Assembly (NCBI GenBank): GCA_009829735.1
Contig: CM020618.1
Span: 8,585,119-8,649,118, forward strand
Direction: 5' to 3'
Length of the DNA: 64,000 nucleotides
DNA from: Pyropia yezoensis
Taxonomy: Eukaryota > Rhodophyta > Bangiophyceae > Bangiales > Bangiaceae
Shown here: positions 39,063 to 49,900 of the stretch, piece after piece
Numbering within the stretch: position 1 is the first letter of the stretch
Layout: each line of letters starts with the position of its first letter
Position numbers and translations under genes: made by a program
The notes under the pieces: generated by a model
Database searches by the model: none
Told to the model about the DNA's origin: nothing
The model's input: only the letters and a program-made list of their open reading frames with translations

Positions 39063-40192
39063 TTACGGAAGCGCATGGAGACCAAAGAGTTTGCTCACCA
39101 CCTGACCAAGGCCACCACCACCGTCACCGTCACCGCCGTCTGTCCACCCTGTATTGCAGCCGGATCCTAAACCGGAACCGGACACCCTGCCACCGCCACC
39201 GCTGCCGTCGCCGTCGCCTCTCCGTCGATCGACTCGATTGGCACTCCGTCGGTCGTCGCGAGTGGTGGCACCGCCACCGCCGCCCCCACTGCCACCGCCG
39301 CCTGTCATTCCTGTTCTGGAAGCGCCTCCAAAGCTGTAACACGGCGTCGTTCCACCGTCATCGTCATCATCGTCACGTGCACCCGCTTTTCCCGGTCCCT
39401 GACGACCCATCGGCCGTCCTCCGCGTATGACCCTCGTCACGTGTCAGCTCCGTGTGTCGCGTCTCTATACATCATCTCTCTCTCTCGTGCCTTTTTTGTC
39501 GTACCTCATCTCGTAGAACTGTTTGTGTGCATGGTCGCATTATACACATCTTTGTCGGTGGGGTACCCCCGCCACGACCAAAGTGTGCAAAGCGTGTCTT
39601 GAACGGTGGCTCTCAGCGTACGGTTACCTCCTCTACCGTGGGAGTGGGTGTGCGTTGCGTAGAATTTGTGGACACGACTACCTCTTCCTCGTGTCGCACG
39701 AGACACAGAGAACCGCGTCACACGTGGGGAAAGCCCGCGAGCTTTTTTGTTTTTGTTTTTATTACAAGAGAGAGAGAGTACGAAACGGATATGGAGCGGT
39801 TGTACAGCAGCTGTCCCGACCGTCCGGTGCACCATCGCTGTCTCTGGTAAAGGAAAAGACGCCCCTCTAAGGCAATCCGACCAATACCTCTGCTTCTCTG
39901 CTTTGAAACCACCCCCGGTGCAGGTGGGGTGGCTGGTCGAGCGGGAGGCCACCCACATGGGCCATGCAGGTGGCGGCGGCGGACGTCTCCTCCCGCACAC
40001 TACTCGTGCAGGCGTCTCCTCCCGCACACTACTCGTACAGGCGTCGCTGGGTGGCGGAGCTAGCAGCACGCTCGGGGGGGGGGGGGGGGGGGGGGGCGGG
40101 AGAGAGGGGTTGTGGAGGGGGCGAAGGGTGTGACAGTGGGGAAGGAGTTGAGAGCACAGCAAGGTGTACTGCAGGGGTGTGAGGCAGAGGAA

Positions 40193-40224
<32 letters not shown>

Positions 40225-40364
40225 CACCGAGCACAATTTCATCGCCTGCTTGACCGGGGCGTGCGTCGTGCGTCATGGTTACCGCGAACAAGTCGACACT
40301 GCTTTTCCACCCCCCCGTCTTCCATCGCCACCGCCTGGTCACTGGGGGAGGAGGAGGCAGACAT
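39063..40364. other. Low-complexity and homopolymer-rich intergenic region
   Basis: CCACCG/GTCACC-rich start, a region with plus- and minus-strand frames lacking domains (39450-39900), a 29-bp direct repeat (CTCCTCCCGCACACTACTCG and following) at about 39985-40042, and two long G runs at about 40074-40096 and 40193-40223. The minus-strand frame at 39506-40342 is mainly translated homopolymer and is not called. Confidence 0.5.
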
Positions 40365-40983
40365 ATGGCGGCTCAGCGGACGCCCTCGGTCGTGTACGAA
40401 GCCATTCTTGTCGGTCGGCGCTACTACCCCACCGGACTGAACCACATCGTGGAACCGGGCACGCCGGTGACTCTGTACCGAAACCCTCACAACCCTTTCG
40501 ACCCCCACGCCGTGGAGGTCTACGTCCATGACGTGATGGTATGCATTGCCAGTCTCGGACAAGGGGCATGGGGGGGGGGGGGTGCGGCGGGGGGGGGGGG
40601 GTTGAGTTGTGTCTTGTACCCTTCCGGATTGCGAGCCACTTGCGTCCACAGTCTTTGTATAGGACTAACGCGCTGTATGCCTTGCTGTGTGAGTGGAGGC
40701 TGGTTGGTGAACAACGTGCGGATGGGCGCTGTCAATGCACCCACCCCTACCCTACACCCTTTCGTTCCTCACGGGAGACCAGGTCGGGCATGTGGATCGT
40801 CATCACGCACCGCGCTTATCCCAGCTGCTCAGACAGCTGCCCACGGGATCGTCTGTATGCCGTATTTCGGCAGAATTGGGTGATGTATGTGACTGTCCCG
40901 GCCTGGCGCACCCCGATATCTACATTCGTGTGTCACTGTGGGGACCTGAGCTTGACGCCCGCGATCGGCCGCGGCAGGGTTGA
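40365..40983 (+). CDS. Small stand-alone HIRAN-domain protein, two exons
   Basis: Exon 1 is 40365-40538 and exon 2 40783-40983, with a GTATGC...CCAG intron of 244 nt in phase 0. The spliced product has about 124 residues, almost all HIRAN: VYEAILVGRRYYPTGLNHIV, GTPVTLYRNPHNPFDPHAVE, VYVHDVM, then VGHVDRHHAPRLSQLL and YIRVSLWGPE. The N-P-x-D-P-x-A motif and the following VG-H are the family signature. HIRAN binds DNA 3' ends in HLTF/Rad5-type proteins and also occurs alone. No helicase or RING is attached here. The intron contains two G-run tracts. A DNA-repair or replication-fork role is inferred from the family. The first ATG could also be 40275, but that extension is low complexity. Confidence 0.75.
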
Positions 40984-41859
40984 CCCGTTCGACCCTGGCC
41001 TGGTGCCCGCCTGACTGGGGCTGCTTGTACGGGCTGTCGTCACGGTGGCCACGCGGGCCATGGAATGGAGGCGGTCGGCCCACCAGCGGCGTGGTCCACG
41101 GCGCGAGGCCGTGAGCGCCGGCGGCGCGATGCGCGGACGGGGGTTGTAGGGGACCTGGGCATACTCACTGCTCGCGTGGGGCCACATTAGGCGAGAGCAA
41201 AAAATTCGTTTGCTGCCTATACGTCTGCGACCGACCCAACCGGACCCGATTAGCCACATGTCCCTTGCGCATGTGGTTTCAAATGGGACAACAACACGGG
41301 CGACGACCATGAGGCGTCGTCACGGACGGTCGGGTGGGCACCCACAGGATGTCGCCAGCGCGCAGATGGTAAGGACACTGCCTGTAGTCGAGGCCGGTAA
41401 GTGCGGCGCCGTGCCGCTGTGAAGTAGTCGGCCTGGGCGCCCTGTCGCAGCACCCATCGCATGGTGGCGACTACCAATCGCTCGAGCTGTTGTAGGCAGA
41501 AAGCAAGAAGCGGGGGTAAAAGCGGTGCGTATGACGCCTTGAGGGGGGGTCGATGCAGGTTTCATGCAGGTTTTTGCTCGAGAATTTCCCAAAAAAAGCA
41601 AGCAATATTTTGACAGGCGATCAGCAGTGCTGCGCAGGAGACCACTGTTGCAGGAGACCGCTCTGAACTGAATGCGTCGACTCGGGACTGGGATGACGCC
41701 GTCCTTGCCCCTGCCCCAGGTCTTGGTCAAAGGGTCATCACTTCGTAATCTCGTACGGTCCCTCTTTTTAATCTTACCATGTGTTTTTCATGTACACCCC
41801 CCCCCCCCCCCCCCGCCCTCCCCCCCCCCCCCCCCTCCACACTCCCCGTCCCTCGGCCT
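40984..41859. other. Intergenic, no gene supported; ends in poly-C tracts
   Basis: No natural-looking frame. Poly-C runs at about 41798-41834 lie just beyond the 3' end of the minus-strand gene at 41860. Confidence 0.5.
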
Positions 41860-43073
41860 TCATCGTTTTCCACTCGTTTCGTGAGCGAGCTGGTACAGCG
41901 CTTGGTACCAGAATTCTTCCAAGTGTGCAGCGACCTGCAGAGCTACACGGAGGCGCATCAAGTCGATGTTCCTATTGGACGTATGCAGGTGTACGCCTGT
42001 GGCACGCACTGGGGGAACGGTCTCCCCCGGGAGCGCACGTGCCCATTCCCATGTAGTATCCGACAGCCCCTGTGGGATGTACTGCGACCACTGAAAACCA
42101 TCATTACCCGGGGCCAACTTGGCACGCAGCCACGGGAAGAGGCGACGGAGCCATGGCCGCGACACCTCGTCCATTGCCTCCACACCACAGACGCGCAAAA
42201 GACTTTCCACCATGGGCGGCGTCACAAGCGATACCGCGTCCTGCTCGGCGACAGTCGAATGGCGTCCTTGCCGTCCAGGGCACATTTCCACGGTCGCCGG
42301 ACGTCCAGCAGCGATCTTTTGTCGCAGCGGCTCCCCCAGGCCGGACAGCGACACAAACCCGCTTGCGGTGATGCCGGATGACCGTGACCGTGCTGCCCCC
42401 CCAGTTTTTTGCGGACGACGTCTCTGTCCGCACCCCGTATGACAGTCGCTAATGGGGACCGCCCCGCCACGGGACCCACGGCCGCCGCCGCCGCCGCCGC
42501 CACGGGATCCACGGCCGCCGCCGCCACCGCCGCCACGGGATCCACGGCCGCCGCCGCCGCCGCCGCCACGGGATCCACGGCCACCTCCGCCGCCGCCGCC
42601 ACGGGATCAACGGCCGCCGCCGCCGCCGCCGCCACGGGATCCACGGCCACCGCCGCCGCCGCCGCCACGGGATCCACGGCCGCCGCCGCCCCCGCAGTGG
42701 TGACTGGGCCAGCCCCGCCCCCTACCGCTGGCGCGAGACCAGGCGCACCCTCAGACAGTCCAGGTTCATGCGCAGGTGAGCCGCTGCAGAAGACAATGCT
42801 CTTGCGGATGAGTGCTTCCGTCACATCCAGCAACTCGGACGGGGTATCTCCTAAACCACACGGCAGCGCCAAAACTTCGATTGTGTCGTTTGCATGTTCT
42901 TGACCGCCGTACACCATGATACACACATGTCCAATGGCAGCTCGATCGGTGTCCGTCAAGCTTTCGACATACGTAGTCAGGTGTGACCGGATGACACCGA
43001 CGACGTTAGGGATCCGACGGACAATGGTATCTGCCAGACCGTCTTCTGGTCCCAAAGGCAATACGACGGACAT
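41860..43073 (-). CDS. Unrecognised paralogous family member 1 (frame broken at a C7 run)
   Basis: Starts at ATG 43073. The N-terminal ~95 residues are globular (IVRRIPNVVGVIRSHLTTYV, IGHVCIMVYGGQEHANDTIE); then an Ala-rich repeat tract of AAAAAAVDPV units (42468-42700); then, in a different frame from about 42400, a conserved C-terminal domain to 41860: PPMVESLLRVCGVEAMDEVS, RRLFPWLRAKLAP, TWEWARALPGETVPPVRATG, VALQVAAHLEEFWYQALYQL. The frame change coincides with the run of seven C (forward strand, 42396-42402); one more base would join the parts, so error or slippage is likely. The C-terminal domain matches the gene at 55269-56363. No known family is recognised. Predicted alpha-helical and soluble, with no signal peptide or membrane segment. 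Confidence 0.6.
42468..42700 (+). repeat. In-gene minisatellite, ~33-bp units
   Basis: CACGGGA starts seven units at 42468, 42501, 42534, 42564, 42600, 42633 and 42666, separated by (CCG)n of varying length. On the minus strand they encode 10-12-residue repeats of poly-Ala plus V(D/G)PV. All spacings are multiples of three, so length changes keep the frame. Confidence 0.85.
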
Positions 43074-44040
43074 GCTGGGATACGCGCCGCCCTGGCACGA
43101 TGGCTTCCTCGTGCAGGCCAGTCCAATTCACGACACGTCAACAAGGTACACTGGCCAGCGTGTCCTCAGTCGTACGCGGGCGCCTCCTGGGGAACACACG
43201 CACACAAAGACGGGAACGAAGGGGCCCCGCGGCCGTAGAGGTCATCGGTGGGGAACGGCGGGCAATCGGGGGGACAGGGTGCTGTACATGGGGGGTGGAG
43301 GGGACGGGAGACCGGAGAGAAGTGGTGGGTGAGACAGGAGAGATGGGAGAGATGGGGGAGACAGAGGGGATGGGGAAGACGGGACAGACAGGACAAAAGG
43401 GGGTGACGGGGGACACGAGTGGGGCGGAGAGGGCGGGCGGGCGTCGGCGGTAGGGGCCGGGGCAGGGAGGGGGGCAGCAGGGTGGTAGGTACATGCCCGC
43501 TCGCTCTGACTGGATGACTTCCATTTCAAATGAGGTACATGTGGCCTGCCCACCGCCCTACTTTGGCCCTCACACTGTTCGTACAACAACGGACCCTCAT
43601 GCAGAGCAGTCATTGGCTAGAGAGGCAGCATCTGAGTCATATCATCGGTCAAACACAGTTTGCTCTTGCTCTTGTCCACATGGGGCAAAATTCGGGAGAA
43701 CTGCAACACATATCATAGGTGCATATCTACGTATCTATCTACATGTCCACGTATTTGTGTATCTTACTGTGGACGCACCACTCACCGTTCCCATGTCGGA
43801 AAGCCGTGCATGCGGTTTTCTCCCGTGGCTTTTCTCCCGTGGGCAAACGACACACGACCCCTTCTTGTGCTGCCTGCTGTTGTCTATACAGTGCCCTCCC
43901 CACCCCTACTGTTGCGACAACCCCACCCCCCTCCCCCGCTCCGCGCCCCCCCCCCCCCCCCCCCCCCACGCCCACCTCCCCTGGACAAGCACCGCACCTT
44001 GGTTTCTCCACCACCCGCCATCCCCGTGCGTCATACATGT
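43074..44040. other. Divergent-gene spacer with purine tract and poly-C run
   Basis: Lies between the divergently transcribed genes at 43073 (minus) and 44041 (plus), and so probably holds both promoters. Contains a G/A-rich one-sided purine stretch (about 43290-43480) and a poly-C block at about 43948-43968. No gene is supported. Confidence 0.5.
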
Positions 44041-45525
44041 ATGATGCCGCACCCGAGCGCACCGGGGAGCTCGCCGGGGTCACGCCTGCAATGGTCATCG
44101 TTCAAGGTGCCGCGCCGCAGTCGATCCACACCCGGAGCCGATCAAGACACTCACGAGGCCCTCCGTACAGATGCGGAAAGACTTCGCGGCGAGGCCCTGT
44201 CCGCGTTGGAGCATCGTGGTGAAGCCCCTCCTCCTGGCTTCCTACTTATCCACCGTCGAGCTCGACCGCCTGGTGGGCGGACAGTTCCAGTTGCCACCAT
44301 ACACGGTGTCCTGTCAAATCTGGGCAGTCCGAGGATCGTAGATGTGCTCGTCTTCACGAACGAGATTGTGCGCCAGGTCCTGGACGGCGGGACCGTGTCT
44401 TACTTTGTCCGCCTTCTGTGTCATGCTGGGTACGCTCGACATCCCTGGGACCCGGCGGCGGCGTTGGCCGTGACCGCAGCCGCTCTTTGCGATGTGTTCC
44501 GGGCCTGGCCATCGGCTGTGATGGTACGGGATCTGGCTCAACAGGTCACGTTCCCGTTTGCGCGGGACGATGCCCACGCCGCGGCCCTGCGTCTCCTGGT
44601 ACAGCGCACATTGGAGGCAGAACGTCACGGCGAATGGTACACGTTCCGGTTTGAAGACGCGGTCCCGCTAACGTCTCTGAGAAACATGGGCACCCAACCC
44701 CTCCTCGACGCAATGAAGGCTATTCAAGGCGTGGCGCGACCATCAACCGACATTGTCTCTGCGGACCGCGTGTGGCGTGCACGAGGCGTCGTGTGTCCGA
44801 TATGGGCGGGGGAGTTAGCCGTGGACCTGGAGGGGCCCTTACTTTCGAATATGCTCGACTTTGGACGACGACTGCCCCACCCCCCCACATTACCCGACGG
44901 CTTCACGTACTTCTGGGACTGTACGAAGACAACCTCACACAGGCGTTGGACCATCTTTGCCTCGTCAATGCTGTGTGACATTGTGGCGTCCTGGTGGCAC
45001 TCCCTGTCCGTTGACCGCGTGCTTTGCGAGCTGCCGCCGCTACTCCTGGAAGCCATCATGTGGTACTATTTCAGGCGCGGTGGCGCATCAATGCATTCCA
45101 ACATCTTAACGGCAGCGAAGCAAGCTGAGCACGCACGCCTTCGCCCAAACCTCCACGCGCTATGGGACCTGAATTGGGACACACAAGTTCCGCACGGAAA
45201 GCTCCTCCAAGCCAGCTGCGGAACTCGGCGGGAAGACGTGACATGCAGCGCGTGCCGGCCTGAGTGCACGAGCACGCTTCACCTTCACTGCGTGGCGGGA
45301 CCAGAGTCTGAGGCAGACAGGGTACGCCGGCGAATGGAGGCCACCCGCAGCCAACGCCAAGCTGCGACCGCCGGTATGGTCGCCGAAGTGGTCGCCGCCA
45401 GAAATCGTGCCCGTGCTGAAGACGCCCGAGAGGACGAGCTTACCGCGCTGGTGGAGCCAGACGTGGCTACTGCTGCTCAAGCCTCAAGGAATTTGCAGGC
45501 CATGCTGAGCGTCCTCCGCGCGTAG
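44041..45525 (+). CDS. Unrecognised helical protein, N-terminal part (ends at in-frame UAG)
   Basis: Likely starts at ATG 44041 or 44044 (MMPHPSAPGS); the open frame extends upstream only through poly-C. About 494 residues of mainly helical, natural sequence: VPVATIHGVLSNLGSPRIVD, PAAALAVTAAALCDVFRAWP, YTFRFEDAVPLTSLRNMG, WTIFASSMLCDIVASWWHSL, LEAIMWYYFRRGGASMHSNI, then a Cys pair (CSACRPEC) and a charged coiled-coil (ADRVRRRMEATRSQRQAA). No family is recognised. It stops at TAG 45523-45525, but the same frame stays open beyond and continues as coiled coil to 46446, with no ATG until 46141, so the two parts may be one protein. Confidence 0.6.
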   Translation: MMPHPSAPGSSPGSRLQWSSFKVPRRSRSTPGADQDTHEALRTDAERLRGEALSALEHRGEAPPPGFLLIHRRARPPGGRTVPVATIHGVLSNLGSPRIVDVLVFTNEIVRQVLDGGTVSYFVRLLCHAGYARHPWDPAAALAVTAAALCDVFRAWPSAVMVRDLAQQVTFPFARDDAHAAALRLLVQRTLEAERHGEWYTFRFEDAVPLTSLRNMGTQPLLDAMKAIQGVARPSTDIVSADRVWRARGVVCPIWAGELAVDLEGPLLSNMLDFGRRLPHPPTLPDGFTYFWDCTKTTSHRRWTIFASSMLCDIVASWWHSLSVDRVLCELPPLLLEAIMWYYFRRGGASMHSNILTAAKQAEHARLRPNLHALWDLNWDTQVPHGKLLQASCGTRREDVTCSACRPECTSTLHLHCVAGPESEADRVRRRMEATRSQRQAATAGMVAEVVAARNRARAEDAREDELTALVEPDVATAAQASRNLQAMLSVLRA

Positions 45526-46446
45526 CCTTCGTCACCACCTCCACACGAGAGCTCCCCCAGCCGCACAGGGCAAGGTGTTGACGGCTGTGTTGGAGGAGCC
45601 GACCAGCGGCCGCCGCAGACTGTCCGCGACGCACGTGTCAAGAATGTCGAAGAGTGCCGTGCCACGCTGACCTTGGCCCGTGCGGCACACGAGCGTGCTC
45701 AAGTCAAACTGGGTCAGGCATCTACGGCACAAGAGGTGGCGCGTACCGAGCTTGCTGTCGCTCGGGACCTGGCCGCTGCAAGCACGGCGGAGGCCACCAG
45801 TGCGTGTACCAGTCGGGAGCAGGCGGAGCGTCGTACCGCGCTTTTGGCGGACAGTATTCGCTCGGCCAGTCGTGCAAGGGATGTGGCCGGGAGGGAGCAC
45901 AGCGACGCGGTGCACGACCTCAAGAATGCAAAGAGCGCCGCCGTCGACGCGGCCAATCGTTTATCCGTCGCCCGCGGCAGGGTAGCTGCTACAGAGGCCG
46001 AGTTGAATGCGACGCGGGCCCATGCAGCCTCGACGTCGGCTGCCCTGTCTCGGCTGGAACCGGTGCTTGTCGGTGCAGTGGCCACGGTCCTTCGGCAGGC
46101 TGGCGCGACCTCCGTTGCACCGCCGGTAGTGTTCAGGGTCATGTGGTGCTTCGAGTTACTCGGGCCGAACCCCGATGATGGTGCCCTGTCTGCTGCAAGG
46201 GCTGTCGTCGACACAGTCATGGAGGAACTTGGCGTTCTTGTCAACAAGGCTGTTACGGACGGAACCGTCGCACGGAAGCGACTCTGTGACCTGACGACCG
46301 AACTGAGGGCCCTGGAAGCGACATGTGCCACTCGAATGGCTGTTTTCCATGAGGACAGGAAGGGCCATCAGGCACCCCCCGGTGCCCCACGGACGTCAGC
46401 CGAGCAACATGCCGGGCGTGGTACTGGCAACGGCGGGGGTGGGTGA
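45526..46446 (+). CDS. Coiled-coil continuation in the same frame after UAG
   Basis: Same frame as the preceding ORF, open from directly after the TAG to TGA 46444-46446. It encodes a long coiled coil (ERAQVKLGQASTAQEVARTE, SREQAERRTALLADSIRSAS, AANRLSVARGRVAATEAELN), a short globular part (VFRVMWCFELLGPNPDDGAL) and a second helix, then a Gly-rich end. It lacks a nearby ATG, which argues against an independent gene. Possibilities are a short intron covering the stop (for example GT at 45511 to an AG at 45547-45548, 39 nt, in phase), readthrough, a nonsense mutation or a base error. These cannot be separated by eye. Confidence 0.55.
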   Translation, partial: PSSPPPHESSPSRTGQGVDGCVGGADQRPPQTVRDARVKNVEECRATLTLARAAHERAQVKLGQASTAQEVARTELAVARDLAAASTAEATSACTSREQAERRTALLADSIRSASRARDVAGREHSDAVHDLKNAKSAAVDAANRLSVARGRVAATEAELNATRAHAASTSAALSRLEPVLVGAVATVLRQAGATSVAPPVVFRVMWCFELLGPNPDDGALSAARAVVDTVMEELGVLVNKAVTDGTVARKRLCDLTTELRALEATCATRMAVFHEDRKGHQAPPGAPRTSAEQHAGRGTGNGGGG

Positions 46447-46694
46447 TAACCCCCCTCCCCCCTTCCCCCCCCCCCCCCCTCGCCCCCTCACTTTGACCAA
46501 GGCACCGGCAATGTACCGGGGATGGACCTGTCCAATCTGTATACGAGAGAATATCGACAGGGACAGGGGGTTGATGCGCGATATCACCCATGGTAGTGTC
46601 CTGTCAACTGCACGTGAATAGGGTATATGCATGTGAACCAACAAATGCCCGGCCACTATCCGCCCCCTCCAACCCCCGCCCCCTCCAACCCCCC

Positions 46695-46725
<31 letters not shown>

Positions 46726-46926
46726 AGCTCCCATCCCCGTTGTCTAAATGCAAGCCTCCAGGATTCCTCCCGGGCCCCTCCCTGATCGTAAACGCCCGCC
46801 CACGCGGGATGAAACGCAAGGGCGTCGGGACGGTGGCGACAGGGTGGCACGTGCCCATCTTCCATCCACTCCGTGGCCATGGGGCCACCCGTCTCTGCGT
46901 CGTGTCGGCGGCGACCCGTATCGGCG
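46447..46926. other. Convergent-gene spacer with poly-C tracts
   Basis: Separates the 3' ends of the coiled-coil gene (plus) and helicase gene (minus). Poly-C runs at about 46464-46480 and 46690-46726. No gene is supported. Confidence 0.5.
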
Positions 46927-49900
46927 CTAGAGACGGTTGTATCTGGAGGCGGTACCCTGCACAGACACACTGTCAATGTGCACAAGGCCCACCCAGTCCG
47001 CGTGGCGGTCTCGCACAATGACCCACCATTCATCCCATTTGGTTCCCGAGCTGGCGATGTACTCAATGTCCCCTACCACGTGGAGATGTGCCTCTGCCCG
47101 GGACAGCATCACGTTCATGCGGCGGGCATCCCCGGTAAAGCGCATCCTGTACTCCCGTGTGTGTCGGTTGTCGGTGGGGACGGACCGTGCGAGTGACAGC
47201 AGCACGCAGTCCACCGACGCACCCTGACAGCCGTCAACAGTAGACACTTGTACCGTGTACCGATGGTGCGTCTGTCGAGGGGGGGGGGTGGCCACTCGAA
47301 CCCGCGCCACAGCGGCGCCGAGCAGCCGTTGCTGGGCCCTGTACGGTGTCAGCACGAGCACTCGCAGGTCGCATGAGGGATGCGACGCCCAGCCACGAAG
47401 CAGGTTCCTCAACTCCTCCTCCACCACATGTACCTCCGCCTCGTTTGTCGTGCTTCCAGTGCCACGGTCGGATGCTTCCTGTCGAGCCGTGGGCGGTAGT
47501 AGGGAGGTACTTGTGACGTGGAGCGGCTTCCGTCGCGACCGCGCCAGCCAGTCGGGCAATACCCGGGTGGCGCAGTCCCACAACGCCTTGGGCCCGACCG
47601 CACGCGCACCACCCGGTATCGACGGGTATAACAAGCGTCGGTCAATGTCCCACAACAGGAGCCGCATACGGTACTGCTCTCTTAGTGTCAAAAGAGGGTG
47701 GTCCGGTTGAAGCCGCGCAAACACGCTGTCACCCATCGGGATGAGGTCACCACTGTACCGCATTCCACAGCTTGGTGGCAGCTGTGCAGGGTCACCCATG
47801 AACACCAAGCAGCGCGTAATCTCGGCGAATTCTCGACCAGCCTCCCCCGACGCCCGGACAGCCGCAGAAACGGCCGCAGGGATGCTTGTCGTGGCAGCCT
47901 CGTCTACGATGACGGCATGGTAGCCGAGGCTGCCGATGTCCCTTCCCGTAGAGGAGGCCGTGGTTTTCACAACAACCGGCACATCCCGGGCGACTCGCTT
48001 GCGCAACCGCCGCATCGAATTCTTGACCGCCTTGGTAGCTTCCGCCAGCTCGTACTGAGCTGCCTGTACGACTCCGATGTCGACATGGGGCGCCGCCGTT
48101 GGGCCCCCGTCATTGGTCGCAAGTGGCGGCCCCCCAGAAGAACAATAAGCCAGCACCGTGTGCTCTCCTCGTGCAACGGCCGTTCGTGCAACCTCCAGCC
48201 GCTGCACCACGTCAGGGTAGACGCGAGGCAGTAAATCGTCGACGACGGCGTCAATGTGGGTGACGGCAACCGGGTCGTTCTTAGGCGGCGCCAGACCGAC
48301 CCGTAACAGCACAGGGAACTAAGTCCCCGGCGAAGACCCTGCCAATTGTGCCAGATACCGGCGACCCCAACTGTAGCCTTGCAGCAGACCGTGCAGGGGC
48401 AGTAGTGCAGACAGAATCTGGTCGCATGCGGCGTTGGTCCTCGACACAACCAGCAGCCTCGTGGAGAAAAATGGCTGATGCAGGCAACCAAACCGAATCA
48501 GTTCCATCACCACACCCAAAATGGTCCGCGTCTTGCCCGTACCCGGCGGACCGGTCACCAACACACAGCCAACACGGGGCGCGGCAAACGCGTCAACGAT
48601 GGCCATAACGACCCGCCCCTGGGACTCGTCCAGTTGGATCGATACGTCGAGGCGGGGAACGCGCGGAGGCCCACTGTCGGGACGTCGCTCCGGCGCTGAC
48701 GGCAATGTGCCCGAGACAAGGGGGGTTGATGTAGCCGCCCTCTCCGACGATTCCAGGTTACTACGGACAGAAAGTGGCAGACGCGCCCACTCTCCGAGGC
48801 CGCTGTACTCACACCAGTCGGAGACAATGTTCAAGGACAGGGTCACCACCACGAACCGACGGGTGCCGTCGGAGCTGTTGGTCTGACAGGGCAACAGGGG
48901 AGCGTCTGTGTGTCGCACAGAGAGCCACAGCAGCGTCGCCTTGGTCGTGCCAGAGCCCGACTCGACAGGTTCCGCCACTACGCTGCGTCTGACACAGACC
49001 GCGTCGACGGGGGTACTGAAGGAACGCTTGCTGGTGTCCGCCTCTGCCTGGTCCACCCATACGTTACACAGGTCCCCCGGTGAGGCGGCCGCCGCGTCCT
49101 CTGGCGGTCGAATGCGTCGGTCGTGACGATCCCCGTCCTCCGACCCGTCCTCGCAGTCGGGGCGTGGGTGACCTGATACGACAACACACACGTCAACGGT
49201 CAGTGCCTGGGCGGCGTCTGAGTGTGTGGCAGATATTACGTAGGACAAACCATAGCGGGTACGCAACCCATCCGTGGGCTCACGTACAGGCGGGGTGAGG
49301 TCGCGGGGGGGGGGGGACCCAAGCGATCTCTGCCATGCATCGGCTGCGACAGCAGAGGCGGCCATACCGGCTTTGGCAACCACGAGCCGCAACACGCGCC
49401 GGCGCCATTTCGTCGCCGTGTTGTTCGCGGCGTTCGCATCCTCCTCGCCACGCAGAACAATGGTATCGACCGGCTTCCAAGTCGGCGTCGCGTTCCCCAG
49501 GGCGCAGACGCCCATGGCTTTGCGCATTGCCAGGCGCGGAGTCAGTTGCGGTAGGTCCCCCACGTCGACGAGCTGCTGCTGCCCAGGAGAGCCCCGGGGA
49601 GCTCCTGCGTGCCGCGTGACGATGACTGGTCCAGTGTCACCCCGTACTGGGCGACCCCTGGGGCAAGGAGGAACAGCCAAGCCATCAGCGATGAAGTACG
49701 AGGTCGTTACCGGCTCCGAAGGGAGAGCCACAAGCTCCTCATCGTCGTCAATGATCTCAATAGGGCAGTCCGCCGTACCCGTCCCGCGCGTGTTCACCGG
49801 CACAGGTACACCTACACTCGTCCCCGGTGGGCCCCGCGGCTGGCTCTCCAAATCTACCAGCAGCTGGTCAATTGTGCAACTCAGTCGCCGCAGGTCCCGA

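Noticed and set aside
39063..39440. Continuation of element C after element B
   Set aside because: Sequence after the right LTR of B shows no Gag-like frame matching element C; cannot be supported without closing the gap.
39506..40342. Minus-strand 278-codon ORF
   Set aside because: Largely translated poly-G/C tracts and repeats, no domain, spans the HIRAN leader on the other strand.
42452..42703. CRISPR-like array from regular CACGGGA units
   Set aside because: Units are contiguous and CCG-rich without unique spacers; it is a coding minisatellite in a eukaryotic gene.
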